Below, piece by piece: positions 33,312 through 46,375 of a DNA stretch of 51,516 bases. The translations under genes were made by a program, and so were the position numbers. The notes beneath the pieces were generated by a model that did not search any database, was not told where the DNA came from, and was given only the letters and a program-made list of their open reading frames with translations. The first letter of the stretch is position 1. Each line of letters begins with the position of its first letter. Source of the stretch: an uncultured Oscillospiraceae bacterium (lineage in GTDB: Bacteria > Bacillota > Clostridia > Oscillospirales > Oscillospiraceae); assembly GCA_949841465.1 (NCBI GenBank), contig CATKZW010000020.1, positions 1 to 51,516 on the forward strand. Reading direction: 5' to 3'.

Positions 33312-33567
33312 CTTCCTTTTTTCTTTGAAAAGAAAAAAGGAAGCGAAAAAAGAAACTTTTAGACTTCTATCTGTTCATAAATGCTGTTTTCACAACGGGG
33401 CAGAAACTGATTTGTTTCTGCCCCGCCTGAATATTGTTATAAAATTTTACTTCTATCAACATTGCTCCCGTTTCGTTGTCGAGCGGAAACATAACAGTTT
33501 CCACCCATTTTCGTAACGGACTAAAAGTTTCTTTTTGCCTACTTTTTCTTTTCAAAGAAAAAGTAGG
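33312..33567. repeat. Family A hairpin-ended element, copy 2
   Basis: Hairpins at both ends (33312-33343 and 33538-33567) with inward AAAAAGAAACTTTTAG boxes in inverted orientation. Relative to the other copies it lies reversed: on the minus strand it reads GTCCGTTACG, then CCGCTCGACAACGAAACGGG, matching the T/CCGTTAC and CGCTCGACCAC parts of copies 3 and 4. It also carries its own internal palindrome CGGGGCAGAAAC...GTTTCTGCCCCG (33398-33427). It starts one base before the jag stop codon and fills the whole jag-MBL spacer. Confidence 0.8.
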
Positions 33568-34410
33568 TTACATCTTGCTGGGGTCGTAGGCCACCACCGT
33601 GCGGCGGTTGGGCTCGGTGCCGGTGGAGAAGGTGGTCACGCTGGGGTAGTCCTGGAGGGCGGTGTGGATCACATGCCGCTCGTAGGCGTTCATAGCCTCC
33701 AGGGTGATATTCCGGCGGTACTTCACCACCTTGCCCGCCGTCTTGCGGGCCAGGCGGTTGAGGGACTCCTCCCGGCGGGCGCGGTAGCCCTCGGCGTCCA
33801 CGTGGATGCGCACCCGATGGCTGCGGCCCCGGTTGACGGCGTAGCCGGTGAGCTGCTGGATGGCGTCCAGCGTCTCGCCCCGGTGGCCGATGAGCGCACC
33901 CATGTTCTCCCCCTCCAGCACCACCTGATAGGTATCGCCCTCACGGGTGACCACGGGCCTGGCCTCCACGCCCATGTGCTCAAACAGCCCTGTCTGGAAC
34001 TTGACAATGGCGGCGGCCAAGTCGTCGTCCACCGGCTGACCCTTGGGGGCAGGGGAGAGCGGTTCCGCCTTGGGGGCGGGCTGGGGCTTGGGCTCCGCCT
34101 TCGGCGCGGGACGTTCCGCCCTGGGGGCCGAGCGCTCCGCTTTCGGGGCGGCGGACCTCTCCGGCTTGGGCGCGGGGGCGGGTTTGACCTCCACAACAGG
34201 GGGCGCGGGGACAGGTTCGGGGGCGGGCTCGTCGGGGGCCTCGTAGGTGAGCTTCACCTTCGCGGGCACGGAGCCGATGCCCAGGAAACCGGTCTTGCCC
34301 CGCTCCAGAATCTCAACGGAGACGTCGTCCCGGTCCATGCCCAGGCAGGCCAGCCCCTTGGCGATGGCCTCGTCCTCCGTCTTGGCGGTAAATTCCATAT
34401 ATTTCAGCAC
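33568..34410 (-). CDS. jag: Jag (KhpB/EloR-type) RNA-binding protein
   Basis: A 280-residue cytoplasmic RNA-binding protein linked to cell elongation and to YidC. It has an N-terminal Jag domain (EFTAKTEDEAIAKGLACLGM to LGIGSVPAKVKL), a long Pro/Ala/Lys/Glu linker (about 58-125), a KH domain with GHRGETLDAIQQL, and a C-terminal R3H domain (SLNRLARKTAG...ERHVIHTALQDYP). The GTG at 34410 is chosen because AAAGGAGTG is 9 nt upstream; an ATG four codons later is too far away. It lies directly downstream of yidC, the standard order. Confidence 0.95.
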   Translation of the reverse strand: MLKYMEFTAKTEDEAIAKGLACLGMDRDDVSVEILERGKTGFLGIGSVPAKVKLTYEAPDEPAPEPVPAPPVVEVKPAPAPKPERSAAPKAERSAPRAERPAPKAEPKPQPAPKAEPLSPAPKGQPVDDDLAAAIVKFQTGLFEHMGVEARPVVTREGDTYQVVLEGENMGALIGHRGETLDAIQQLTGYAVNRGRSHRVRIHVDAEGYRARREESLNRLARKTAGKVVKYRRNITLEAMNAYERHVIHTALQDYPSVTTFSTGTEPNRRTVVAYDPSKM

Positions 34411-34456
34411 AAAACTGCACTCCTTTTGTCTGGTGTTGAATGGAAATGAAATCTAT

Positions 34457-35788
34457 TTACTTATTTTCGCCGTTGTCCTCATCCTCGGCGTAGGCCTCCT
34501 CATAGTCCCCGCCGTCCTCCGCCGGGGCCTCGTCGGGCGCAGAGGCTTCCGCCGCCCTGGCCTTCTCCGCGGCCTCCGCTTGGGCGGCCAGCTCCGGATT
34601 GGACTGGGCCACGATCTGCTTTTCCTCCTCGGTGAGCTCTTCAGGCTTTTCCTCGGCCGCAGGCTTGGCGGGACCGTTGGGGTCCCAATAGGGGGTGATG
34701 GGGTAGCGGTTGGGGTCGTAGGCCCGGCCCCGGGCATAGGCCCGCAGACCCTCCCGGCTGGCGGACAGGTCCACGCCCTTCTCCTTGTTTTTGTTCTTCT
34801 GGTGGGCCTTCTTGGGGTCCTTGCCGGCGGCAATGGCGGCGGCCTTCTTCTCGGCGGCAATGCGGCGGCGCTCCTTCTCGGCCTCCTTGGCCTTGGCGGC
34901 CTGCTCGGCCATCTCCTTCTGGGCGGCCTCGTAGTCCTTGCGGAGCAGACGGCCGCAGATGATCTCCTGCACCATACCCAAAATGGAGTTGGCAATCCAG
35001 TAGATACACATGCCGGCGGGCAGGGCGAAGCCAATCCACAGGGACATGAGGGGGCCCATCAGGATCAGGGAGATATTCATCTTGGGGGGCGCCTGGTCCC
35101 TGTTCATCTGGTTGGTCTTCTGGGTGACCAGCATGGTGACCACAGACAGCAGGGCGGAAATCACCGGCAGCAGGAACAGCCCGAAGGAAGCCCAGGAAAT
35201 CCCGCCCTCCCAGAAGTTCAGCTTGGGCACCTGGGACAGGTCGATGCCGAAGAAATCAAAGTTGATGATGAACACGTTTGCGGCGGCGGAAGCGCCAACG
35301 GCGGCCTTGGCGGCCTCCAGGTTTTCGCTTTTCAGCATAGAGGCCAGGATCAGCTCGTTGGAACCGGCGATGGTGAAGTCACTCCAGCCCACGGCGTTGG
35401 CCACGGCCTTCACCGCGTCCTCGGTCAGCCACATCATGTACTTCAGGGGTCGGCGGATGATGGCGTACAGCGGGTACAGGATAATCAAGGGGATCATCTG
35501 CCAGCCGCAGCCGCTCATGGGGTTGGCGTTATTCTCGGCGTAAAACTTTTGGACCTCCTGGTTATAGCGCTCCTTGTCGTTACCGCAGCGCTTCTGAATC
35601 TCCTGGAGCTGGCTGTTCACCACGTTCATCTTGATCATGCCCTTTTTGCCCTTCAGGTTCAGGGGGAAAAGGATCACCTTGATGACGATGGTGAACAAAA
35701 ACAGGGCGATGCCGTAGCTGTTGAACACATCGCAGAACAGCTTCAGCAGCCAGCTGAACGGGGTCATGAGGATTTGCCAAATATCCAT
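34457..35788 (-). CDS. yidC: YidC/Oxa1 membrane protein insertase
   Basis: Inserts proteins into the cytoplasmic membrane with or without Sec. The 443-residue protein lacks the large periplasmic domain of proteobacterial YidC. Several membrane segments are clear (YGIALFLFTIVIKVILFPL, MIPLIILYPLYAI, WASFGLFLLPVISALLSVV, LPAGMCIYWIANSILGMVQ). The C-terminal 150 residues are charged: first Lys/Arg-rich (ribosome-binding tail), then very acidic. ATG 35788 follows AGGAGG. Confidence 0.96.
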   Translation of the reverse strand: MDIWQILMTPFSWLLKLFCDVFNSYGIALFLFTIVIKVILFPLNLKGKKGMIKMNVVNSQLQEIQKRCGNDKERYNQEVQKFYAENNANPMSGCGWQMIPLIILYPLYAIIRRPLKYMMWLTEDAVKAVANAVGWSDFTIAGSNELILASMLKSENLEAAKAAVGASAAANVFIINFDFFGIDLSQVPKLNFWEGGISWASFGLFLLPVISALLSVVTMLVTQKTNQMNRDQAPPKMNISLILMGPLMSLWIGFALPAGMCIYWIANSILGMVQEIICGRLLRKDYEAAQKEMAEQAAKAKEAEKERRRIAAEKKAAAIAAGKDPKKAHQKNKNKEKGVDLSASREGLRAYARGRAYDPNRYPITPYWDPNGPAKPAAEEKPEELTEEEKQIVAQSNPELAAQAEAAEKARAAEASAPDEAPAEDGGDYEEAYAEDEDNGENK

Positions 35789-35798
35789 GTTTGGCCTC

Positions 35799-36038
35799 CT
35801 AAACTCTTTTGATTTTCTTGGGGGGCACCGGGTCGTAGATGAAACCCTTTTCCCTGTGGAAGGGATGGCACCGCAGGACGCGCCACAGGGCCAGCGCCCC
35901 GCCCTTGAGGGCCCCATGTACCTCCACCGCCTCCAGGGCATAGGTGGAGCAGGTGGGGATGAACCGGCAGCAGGGCTCCCGGTATGGGGAGATGTCCCGG
36001 CGATACCAGCGGATCAGGGCCAGCAGCAGTTTTTTCAC
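35799..36038 (-). CDS. yidD: Membrane protein insertion efficiency factor YidD
   Basis: A small (79-residue) membrane-associated helper of YidC. It contains [20 protein letters not shown] and [15 protein letters not shown], the conserved Cys-containing core of the family. A GTG start at 36038 is preceded by GGAAGGGA. It lies between rnpA and yidC, as in most bacteria. Confidence 0.95.
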   Translation of the reverse strand: MKKLLLALIRWYRRDISPYREPCCRFIPTCSTYALEAVEVHGALKGGALALWRVLRCHPFHREKGFIYDPVPPKKIKRV

Positions 36039-36114
36039 GTTGTCCCTTCCTTCTCGCGCAATTGGGACCGGCATTCCCCGGCACTGTGACGGAAAGGTCC
36101 CGGCAGCGGTTTGT

Positions 36115-36465
36115 TCACGCCGGGCCGTCCTTTTTCATCAGCTCCAGCTTGTCCGCCAGCTTGAGGAAGGACTTTTCCAGCTGGTGGTAATCGCTGGAGG
36201 CAGCTCGGACCCGGGCCACCACCACCACGTCGCAGCCGCCCCGGAACTGGTCCTCATGGAGCCGGTAGATCTCCCGCAGGCGGCGCCGCACCCGGTTGCG
36301 GACCACGGCGCAGCCCAGCTTGGTGGACACGGTAAAGCCCAGCCGGTTGTTTTTCTGTCCGTTGCGCCGGACGTAGAGGGCCAGGCGGCTGTCGGCGGCG
36401 GACTTTCCCCTGTTGTAAGCCCTGCGGAAGAGATGGTTTTCCTTGAGCGGCGCGGTATGTTTCAT
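36115..36465 (-). CDS. rnpA: Ribonuclease P protein component
   Basis: The protein subunit of RNase P, 116 residues, needed for tRNA 5' maturation. The signature RNR region is [15 protein letters not shown], preceded by [12 protein letters not shown]. The N-terminal [17 protein letters not shown] is typical. The gap to rpmH upstream (324 nt) is filled by tandem family B repeats. Confidence 0.96.
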   Translation of the reverse strand: MKHTAPLKENHLFRRAYNRGKSAADSRLALYVRRNGQKNNRLGFTVSTKLGCAVVRNRVRRRLREIYRLHEDQFRGGCDVVVVARVRAASSDYHQLEKSFLKLADKLELMKKDGPA

Positions 36466-36501
36466 ACGACCTCCACTGGGGCAGTTGTTTTGCCTTGATG
36501 A

Positions 36502-36542
36502 TGTCGCGCTGCAAAGCGGTCAGCCCGCTTCTTTGCGCTTCT
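36502..36542 (+). repeat. Family B short module, rnpA-rpmH spacer (first)
   Basis: TGTCGCGCTGCAAAGCGGTC to TTGCGCTTCT: a short module at the start of a head-to-tail array of three. Confidence 0.65.
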
Positions 36543-36543
36543 C

Positions 36544-36584
36544 ATTGTCGCGCTTCGCCTGTTTGCGACGGTTCAGCACTTTTC
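36544..36584 (+). repeat. Family B short module, rnpA-rpmH spacer (second)
   Basis: TTGTCGCGCTTCGCCTGTTTG and GCGACGGTTCAGCACTTTT: it carries the outer ends of the full-size copies at 5671 and 26984 joined without the core, a minimal form of the repeat. Confidence 0.65.
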
Positions 36585-36716
36585 ATTGTCACGCTCCGAT
36601 TGGGTGCGCTGCCGGGTCGCTTTCGCTGCGACTCAGTCAAAACCCAGTCCCACTGAGTGGGTCATGGGCTTTTGCCTTCGCTCCAAGCTCCCCTGCGCAC
36701 CTATCGTCGCGCTTCT
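36585..36716 (+). repeat. Family B full-size module, rnpA-rpmH spacer (third)
   Basis: It begins CATTGTCACGCTCCGATTGG and ends GTCGCGCTTCT. The core contains AAAACCCA...TGGGCTTTT around CCCACTGAGTGGG. Nothing else is visible in this spacer. Confidence 0.75.
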
Positions 36717-36789
36717 TCGGGAAACGGGCACAGGGGCGAGGGAAAACTCCCGCGCCCCGGTGGTATCGATTATCCCGATGTGTGCGCCA

Positions 36790-36924
36790 TCAGTGGCTCA
36801 GGCGGACGCGGCCCTTGGCGCGGCGGCGGGCCAGAACCTTGCGGCCGTTGGCGGTAGCCATGCGCTTACGGAAGCCGTGAACCTTGGAACGCTGACGCTT
36901 CTTGGGCTGATAGGTACGCTTCAT
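36790..36924 (-). CDS. rpmH: Ribosomal protein L34
   Basis: A very basic 44-residue 50S protein: [20 protein letters not shown] at the N-terminus and [16 protein letters not shown] at the C-terminus, the standard L34 sequence. AGGAGGTG precedes ATG 36924. It is the first gene of the leftward rpmH-rnpA-yidD-yidC-jag block, divergent from dnaA. Confidence 0.97.
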   Translation of the reverse strand: MKRTYQPKKRQRSKVHGFRKRMATANGRKVLARRRAKGRVRLSH

Positions 36925-37034
36925 GCGGGAACACCTCCTGTACGATTTTGCGCGCTTTCCATGCCCGGGACTGCGCGCTCCACAACGCCTGAACAGGCGC
37001 GGTTGGCATACTGACGCGGAATCGCGTATCAAAG

Positions 37035-37063
37035 ATTATAGCGTGAAATAACCCGTCTGTCAA
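37035..37063 (-). promoter_or_regulatory. Promoter of rpmH
   Basis: Minus-strand TTGACA (complement of 37058-37063), 17 nt, TATAAT (complement of 37035-37040): consensus sigma-A spacing, about 110 nt upstream of the rpmH start. Confidence 0.9.
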
Positions 37064-37086
37064 CAAAAAATCGCCAATTTCAGGGC

Positions 37087-37262
37087 GATTCTTTTTCTTG
37101 AAAGAAAAAGAATCAAAAAGAACTTTTAAACCGTTACGCCCACAATGCAATATCATAAAGCCTGCGCTCGACCACGAATCGGGAACTTATCTCAAACAAA
37201 AATGTTATAATTCTTATAATGATCTTGTTTGTACACATTTTCTTTCCAAAGAAAAAAGGAAG
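37087..37262. repeat. Family A hairpin-ended element, copy 3, in the rpmH-dnaA spacer
   Basis: The left hairpin GATTCTTTTTCTT...GAATC (37087-37114) is followed by AAAAAGAACTTTTAAACCGT and TACGCCC, then CGCTCGACCACGAATCGGGA, an AT-rich centre and a degenerate right hairpin (about 37238-37262, CTTTCCAAAGAAAAAAGGA). It is the shortest near-complete copy and occupies most of the space between the divergent rpmH and dnaA promoters. Confidence 0.78.
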
Positions 37263-37303
37263 AACCTGTTCCACATTATAATATAAAGAATTGGGAAAAG
37301 CAC

Positions 37304-37332
37304 TTGTAACCCCTTTCCTTTTTTGGTATAAT
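37304..37332 (+). promoter_or_regulatory. Promoter of dnaA
   Basis: TTGTAA (37304-37309), 17 nt, TATAAT (37327-37332), about 40 nt upstream of the dnaA start. Confidence 0.85.
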
Positions 37333-37373
37333 TGATTAATTACGTTATCTGAAGTTTTAGGAGGTTGCTGCCC

Positions 37374-38693
37374 ATGAAATCGGCTGCCGATGTGTGGGAA
37401 AAAGTAAAAAGCCTGATGGAGAGCAGCATGACCGCCGTCTCCATTGAAACCTGGTTTGGCGAAGTGGAGGCCGTGGCTTTGGAGGACACCCGCCTGGTGC
37501 TGTGCGTGCCCACCGAATTTACCCGTAACATCATCCACAACCGCTTCCAGTCCGACGTGGAAAAGGCCCTGAAGGAGCTGTTTTCCTTCGACGTGGACGT
37601 GGCCCTCCTCCTGCCGGAGGAGCGGGACGCCTACGTCCGTCAGACCCCCGCAAATCCATCGGAGGGCAATGGCGCGAACCGATACACCTTCGAGCGGTTT
37701 GTGGTGGGCTCCACCAACCGTTTCGCCTATTCCGCCGCCAAGAGCGTGGCGGAGGAGCCCGGCGGGGCTTACAACCCCCTGTTCATCTACGGCCAGTCCG
37801 GGCTGGGCAAAACCCACCTGCTCCACGCCATTGCCAACCGGGTGCACCAGGGCAGTCCCGGCTGCCGCATTCTGTACGTGCAGAGCGAGGACTTTGTCAA
37901 CGAGTTCATTGACCACCTCCGGCACGGCAAGGATATGCAGGGCTTCCGAGACAAATACCGCCTGGTGGACCTGTTCCTCATGGACGACGTGCAGTTCATC
38001 GCCGGCAAGGACTCCAGCGAGGAGGAGCTGTTCCACACCTTTAATACCCTCTACGAGCAGAAGAAGCAGATCGTATTCACCTCCGACCGCCCCCCCCACG
38101 AGATGCTCCGGCTGGAGCAGCGCCTGCGCACCCGGTTCGAACAGGGCCTTTCGGTAGACATACAGCCCCCCGACTACGAGACGCGGGTGGCGCTGCTGAA
38201 AAACAAATCCCTGGAGCAGGGCATCTCCCTGCCGGAACCGGTGCTCTCCTACGTGGCGGAAAACATCACCTCCAACGTGCGGCAGATTGAGGGCGTGGTC
38301 AACAAAATCATGGCCTTCCAGGAGCTGATGGGCGCTCAGGTGGACATAGAGACCACCATCCGGGCTGTACGCGACATTCTAAAGGCGAAGGAGAATTTTC
38401 TCCCCTCGGCGGATACCATCGTCCAGGAGGTAGCCCGGTTCTACGAGCTGGACGCCTCCGCCATCCGGGGCCAGAGCCAGAACAAGGAGATCAGCACCGC
38501 CCGTAACGTGGCTATGTACATCATCCGGGAGATGACCCAGCTGTCCCTGGCCGAGATCGGCCAGCAGTTCGGCGGGCGGCACCACTCCACGGTGCTCAAC
38601 TCCATCAACCGGGTGGAGAAGATGATGAAGCAGCAGCCGGACCTGATGGAAATCATCCGGGACATCACCAACGCGGTAAACTCCGCCTACTAA
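37374..38693 (+). CDS. dnaA: Chromosomal replication initiator protein DnaA
   Basis: Binds DnaA boxes and opens the origin. The 439-residue protein has domain I (1-80), a short linker, the AAA+ domain with Walker A YGQSGLGKTHLLHA and Walker B LFLMDDVQFIAG, the arginine-finger region RLRTRFEQGL, and the DNA-binding domain IV ending IGQQFGGRHHSTVLNSI. ATG 37374 is chosen because AGGAGG would directly abut the alternative TTG at 37365. It opens the dnaA-dnaN-S4-recF-remB-gyrB-gyrA series. Confidence 0.97.
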   Translation: MKSAADVWEKVKSLMESSMTAVSIETWFGEVEAVALEDTRLVLCVPTEFTRNIIHNRFQSDVEKALKELFSFDVDVALLLPEERDAYVRQTPANPSEGNGANRYTFERFVVGSTNRFAYSAAKSVAEEPGGAYNPLFIYGQSGLGKTHLLHAIANRVHQGSPGCRILYVQSEDFVNEFIDHLRHGKDMQGFRDKYRLVDLFLMDDVQFIAGKDSSEEELFHTFNTLYEQKKQIVFTSDRPPHEMLRLEQRLRTRFEQGLSVDIQPPDYETRVALLKNKSLEQGISLPEPVLSYVAENITSNVRQIEGVVNKIMAFQELMGAQVDIETTIRAVRDILKAKENFLPSADTIVQEVARFYELDASAIRGQSQNKEISTARNVAMYIIREMTQLSLAEIGQQFGGRHHSTVLNSINRVEKMMKQQPDLMEIIRDITNAVNSAY

Positions 38694-38953
38694 ACCGACC
38701 GCCTCCGGCCGGTCATTCCTTTCCCCAAAGCTTCCACAATTCTGCGGACTGTGCTGTGGACGCCTGTGGAACCTCCAGCGGAGCATCATTTTTCCACGGA
38801 ACCTGTGCAAACCCTGCGGAACTCTCTGCGGACGCAAAAAACCGCTTGTTTCAACGCCTTTCCCCAACCTTCCACAACCCCCACACCCCCTAATGACTAC
38901 TGCGAAAAGAAATACTTTCCTCTCCCTCCCGAGAGGAGAAAGGAAGCCTCTCT
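38694..38953 (+). other. Probable replication origin (oriC), dnaA-dnaN spacer
   Basis: The 260-nt spacer holds several DnaA-box-like 9-mers built on TCCACA: GCTTCCACA (38730-38738), TGTGGACGC (38755-38763, reverse), TGTGGAACC (38765-38773, reverse), TTTTCCACG (38790-38798) and CCTTCCACA (38868-38876). An A-rich stretch follows before dnaN. The dnaA-dnaN gap is a usual origin site in Firmicutes, and gene direction flips on this side. No perfect TTATCCACA is present, and the unwinding element is not obvious. Confidence 0.7.
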
Positions 38954-40072
38954 ATGAAATTTTCCTGTGAAAAGGCCATCCTTCAATCCGCCGTCACCAC
39001 CGCCGGCCGGGTCGTAGCCCCCAAGAGCTCCATCCAAGCCCTGGAGGGCGTGCTGGTGGAGGCCGGCCTCACCGGACTTCACCTCAGCGGCTACAATCTG
39101 GAAACGGGTATCATAACTGAAATCTCCGCCGACGTGGCAGAGGGCGGAGCCATTGTCCTATCCGCCCGGCTGTTCGGCGAAATGCTCCGCAACATGCCCG
39201 ACGATGTGGTCACGGTCCAAACGGACAACTGCTCCGTCCACCTCCAAAGCGGCCCCACCTGCTACGACGTTATGGGCAGCAGCGACGAGGACTTTCCCGA
39301 CCTGCCCTCCGTCAGCGACGGCTCCGGCCTGACCATCACCCAGGGAAACCTGAAAGCCATGATCTCTCAGACCATCTTCGCCGTCAGCGACAACGAAAGC
39401 CGCCCCATCCACACCGGCGCGCTGTTCGAGGCGGACGGCAGGCAGCTCACCATAGTAGCAGTGGACGGATACCGCCTGGCCCTGCGCCGGGAGGACCTGA
39501 TGGAGCAGGACGCGCCCGGGTCCCTGTCCTTTGTAGTCCCCGGCGCGGCTCTCAGCGAGGTGGAGAAGATCTGCGCCGATTCCGACGAGCCCGCCGTCAT
39601 CACCCTTGGGGACCGCCATGTCACCTTCCAGATCGGCGGCACCCTGCTGGTGTCCCGGCGGCTGGAAGGAGAATTTCTAAACTACCGCCAGACCATCCCC
39701 CAGAATAACTCCATCGTGCTGGAGGCGGAGACCTCCGACCTCCAGCTGTCCATCGCCCGGGCCTCCCTCATTATCAACGAGAAGCTGAAAAGCCCCCTGC
39801 GGTGTAAATTTGAGGACGGCTCCGTGTCCATCACCTCCAAAACCGCCATGGGCTTTGCCGCCGACCGCTGTCCCATCACCGGGGACGGCAAGGGCCTGGA
39901 GATCGGCTTCAACAACCGTTTTCTGATGGACGCGGTGCGGCGGGCCCCCGCCGGCCGGGTGCGGCTGGAGCTGAACACGGCCACCTCCCCCTGCCTGATC
40001 CTGCCCACAGAGGGGGAACCGGATAACTTTCTCTATATGGTCCTGCCCGTCCGTCTGCGGACCGCGGAGTGA
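38954..40072 (+). CDS. dnaN: DNA polymerase III beta subunit (sliding clamp)
   Basis: Ring-shaped processivity factor, 372 residues, made of three similar domains. Recognisable parts are [43 protein letters not shown] and the C-terminal LYMVLPVRL with the end of the clamp fold. The ribosome binding region AGGAGAAAGGAAG lies within a possible GAGAGG...CCTCTC hairpin just before ATG 38954. Confidence 0.97.
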   Translation: MKFSCEKAILQSAVTTAGRVVAPKSSIQALEGVLVEAGLTGLHLSGYNLETGIITEISADVAEGGAIVLSARLFGEMLRNMPDDVVTVQTDNCSVHLQSGPTCYDVMGSSDEDFPDLPSVSDGSGLTITQGNLKAMISQTIFAVSDNESRPIHTGALFEADGRQLTIVAVDGYRLALRREDLMEQDAPGSLSFVVPGAALSEVEKICADSDEPAVITLGDRHVTFQIGGTLLVSRRLEGEFLNYRQTIPQNNSIVLEAETSDLQLSIARASLIINEKLKSPLRCKFEDGSVSITSKTAMGFAADRCPITGDGKGLEIGFNNRFLMDAVRRAPAGRVRLELNTATSPCLILPTEGEPDNFLYMVLPVRLRTAE

Positions 40073-40077
40073 TAACC

Positions 40078-40290
40078 ATGAGCGAAGAACATGTTAAAAT
40101 CAACACAGAGTTTATCAAACTGGACGCCTTTTTAAAATTCGCCGGAGCGGTAGAGACCGGCGGGGAGGCCAAGCTGGCCGTCCAGGAGGGCGAAGTCAAG
40201 GTAAACGGCGAGCCCTGCGCCATGCGCGGCAAAAAGCTCCGCCCCGGTGACCGGGCGGAGCTGGACGGCAGGGTATACGTAGTGGAATGA
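40078..40290 (+). CDS. S4-domain RNA-binding protein (YaaA/RlbA-like)
   Basis: A 70-residue S4-like protein: [20 protein letters not shown] followed by [20 protein letters not shown], the typical arrangement of the small protein between dnaN and recF. It probably binds structured RNA or ribosomal particles. ATG 40078 is preferred because GGAGTGA, which includes the dnaN stop, precedes it. Its stop overlaps the recF start (ATGA). Confidence 0.93.
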   Translation: MSEEHVKINTEFIKLDAFLKFAGAVETGGEAKLAVQEGEVKVNGEPCAMRGKKLRPGDRAELDGRVYVVE

Positions 40291-41393
40291 CGGTCAACGA
40301 GATCACTCTGGACGGCTTCCGAAACTACGTCCACGGGGAGGCAAAATTCCATCCCGGCGTCAACGTCATCGCGGGGGAAAACGCCCAGGGCAAAACCAAC
40401 CTGCTGGAGGCTGTCGCCTATCTGTCCTCCGCCTCCTCCCACCGGGCCCGGTACGACCGGGACCTGATCCGCCACGGCGGGGACCACGCCTTTCTCAAGG
40501 CCAGGGTGACCAGCCGCGGCAGAGAACTGGTTCTGGAGGCCGGCCTCCACCGGGGCGCCCGGCGTCAGCTGCACTCCAACGGGGTGAAGCTGAAAACAGC
40601 GGGTGAACTTTCCGGGCTGTTAAACACTGTGTTATTCTGCCCGGAGGACTTGTACCTGATCCGGGAGGGCGCGGAGGCCCGCCGCCGCTTCCTGGACAGC
40701 TGCATCTGCCAGCTCCGGCCCCGGTATGCCCAGGCGCTGGCGGAGTACAAACGGCTCTACCAGCACAAAACCCGCATTTTAAAGGACAGCGAGCAGCACC
40801 CCAGCCTGCTGGACGCCCTGGACGACTTTTCCCTTCGGATGGCCCAGTGCGGGGCTGTGCTTGTCCACTACCGGGCCCATTTCATCCGCCGTCTGGAACA
40901 GACGGCCCCCGCCATCCACGGGGACTGCTCCGGCGGCCGAGAAAAGCTGGCCCTGCGCTATGAGACGGTGTCCGCCGTCACCGACCCGGAGGCCCCCCCG
41001 AAAGCGATCCTTCCCCAGCTGGTCGCCCACCAGGAGAGCCACCGGGAGGCGGAGATTGCCGCCCGCGCCTGCCTGTCCGGCCCCCACAAGGACGAGCTGG
41101 CGGTGGAAATTGACGGGAAGAGCGCGAAAGCCTTTGCCTCCCAGGGCCAGACCCGGACGGCGGCGCTGGCGCTGAAGCTGGCGGCCCGGGACATCTTTTA
41201 CCATGACTCGGAGGAGTGGCCGGTGCTCCTGCTGGACGACGTGCTCAGTGAGCTGGACCAGCGGCGGCAGGAGTTTGTGCTCAACCGCATCACCTCCGGG
41301 CAGGTGTTCATCACCTGCTGCGAGGAGGAAAAGCTGGCCCGGCTGAGGGACGGCAAGGCGTTCTATGTAAAGGACGGCACGCTGGTGGGGTGA
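40287..41393 (+). CDS. recF: DNA replication and repair protein RecF
   Basis: An SMC-like ATPase that helps load RecA at gaps. The 368-residue protein has Walker [14 protein letters not shown], the [16 protein letters not shown] region, a signature-like [17 protein letters not shown] and Walker [16 protein letters not shown]. It overlaps the S4 gene by 4 nt. Confidence 0.96.
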   Translation: MTVNEITLDGFRNYVHGEAKFHPGVNVIAGENAQGKTNLLEAVAYLSSASSHRARYDRDLIRHGGDHAFLKARVTSRGRELVLEAGLHRGARRQLHSNGVKLKTAGELSGLLNTVLFCPEDLYLIREGAEARRRFLDSCICQLRPRYAQALAEYKRLYQHKTRILKDSEQHPSLLDALDDFSLRMAQCGAVLVHYRAHFIRRLEQTAPAIHGDCSGGREKLALRYETVSAVTDPEAPPKAILPQLVAHQESHREAEIAARACLSGPHKDELAVEIDGKSAKAFASQGQTRTAALALKLAARDIFYHDSEEWPVLLLDDVLSELDQRRQEFVLNRITSGQVFITCCEEEKLARLRDGKAFYVKDGTLVG

Positions 41394-41482
41394 ATCAATG
41401 TTCCGACGAGTAGAAGGCCCCCCAGCTTCAGCCCCATGGCCAGTCCCCTGCGGAACGATAGGCACACCTGGAGGAGCGGAAT

Positions 41483-41752
41483 ATGTACCTGCATTTAGGG
41501 CAGAACGTGATGGTCCCGGAGGGCGCCGTCATCGGCGTATTTGACCTGGACAATACCACCTGGTCCTTCCGCACCCGGCGCTTTTTGGAGCAGGCGGAGC
41601 AGGAGGGCCGCGTGATCACCGTGGGGGACGACCTGCCCCGTTCCTTCGTCCTCGTCCGGGAAGGGGAGGGCCCCCCCGCCGTCTATATCACCCAGCTCAC
41701 CCCGGCCACCCTGCAAAAGCGGGCCGAGAACGGCACATTTTACGACCTGTAA
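41483..41752 (+). CDS. remB: RemB-like (YaaB) regulatory protein
   Basis: An 89-residue protein of the family between recF and gyrB in Firmicutes. It begins MYLHLGQNVMVPEGAVIGVF, DLDNTTWS, matching RemB, a relative of the DNA-binding biofilm-matrix regulator RemA. Its exact function is poorly known. TGGAGGAG precedes ATG 41483. Confidence 0.92.
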   Translation: MYLHLGQNVMVPEGAVIGVFDLDNTTWSFRTRRFLEQAEQEGRVITVGDDLPRSFVLVREGEGPPAVYITQLTPATLQKRAENGTFYDL

Positions 41753-41775
41753 TTATCCCATGGAGGTTTATCTAA

Positions 41776-43723
<1,948 letters not shown>

Positions 43724-43725
<2 letters not shown>

Positions 43726-43782
43726 GAAGCGCGAAGGACCGAACGCCCTGGCCGTTTCAGAGCGTAACAGCGCCATGACAAC
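43724..43782 (-). repeat. Family B short module after gyrB
   Basis: Read on the minus strand: GTTGTCATGGCGCTG, then AAACGGCCAGGGCGTTCGGT, ending CGCGCTTCT. It matches the short module at 30001-30058 and touches the gyrB stop codon. It fills most of the gyrB-gyrA gap. Confidence 0.7.
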
Positions 43783-43799
43783 ATAAGCGGAGGATCATA

Positions 43800-46340
<2,541 letters not shown>

Positions 46341-46342
46341 GC

Positions 46343-46375
46343 AAAAGCGGACGGGCCACCAGCCCGTCCGCTTTT
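46343..46375. terminator. Intrinsic terminator after gyrA
   Basis: AAAAGCGGACGGGC (46343-46356) and GCCCGTCCGCTTTT (46362-46375) form a perfect 14-bp stem with a 5-nt loop. Its far edge overlaps the stop of the convergent HTH gene. Confidence 0.92.

Noticed and set aside
36502-36716. CRISPR array between rnpA and rpmH
   Set aside because: The modules are of unequal length, imperfect, tandem without unique spacers, and no cas genes are near.
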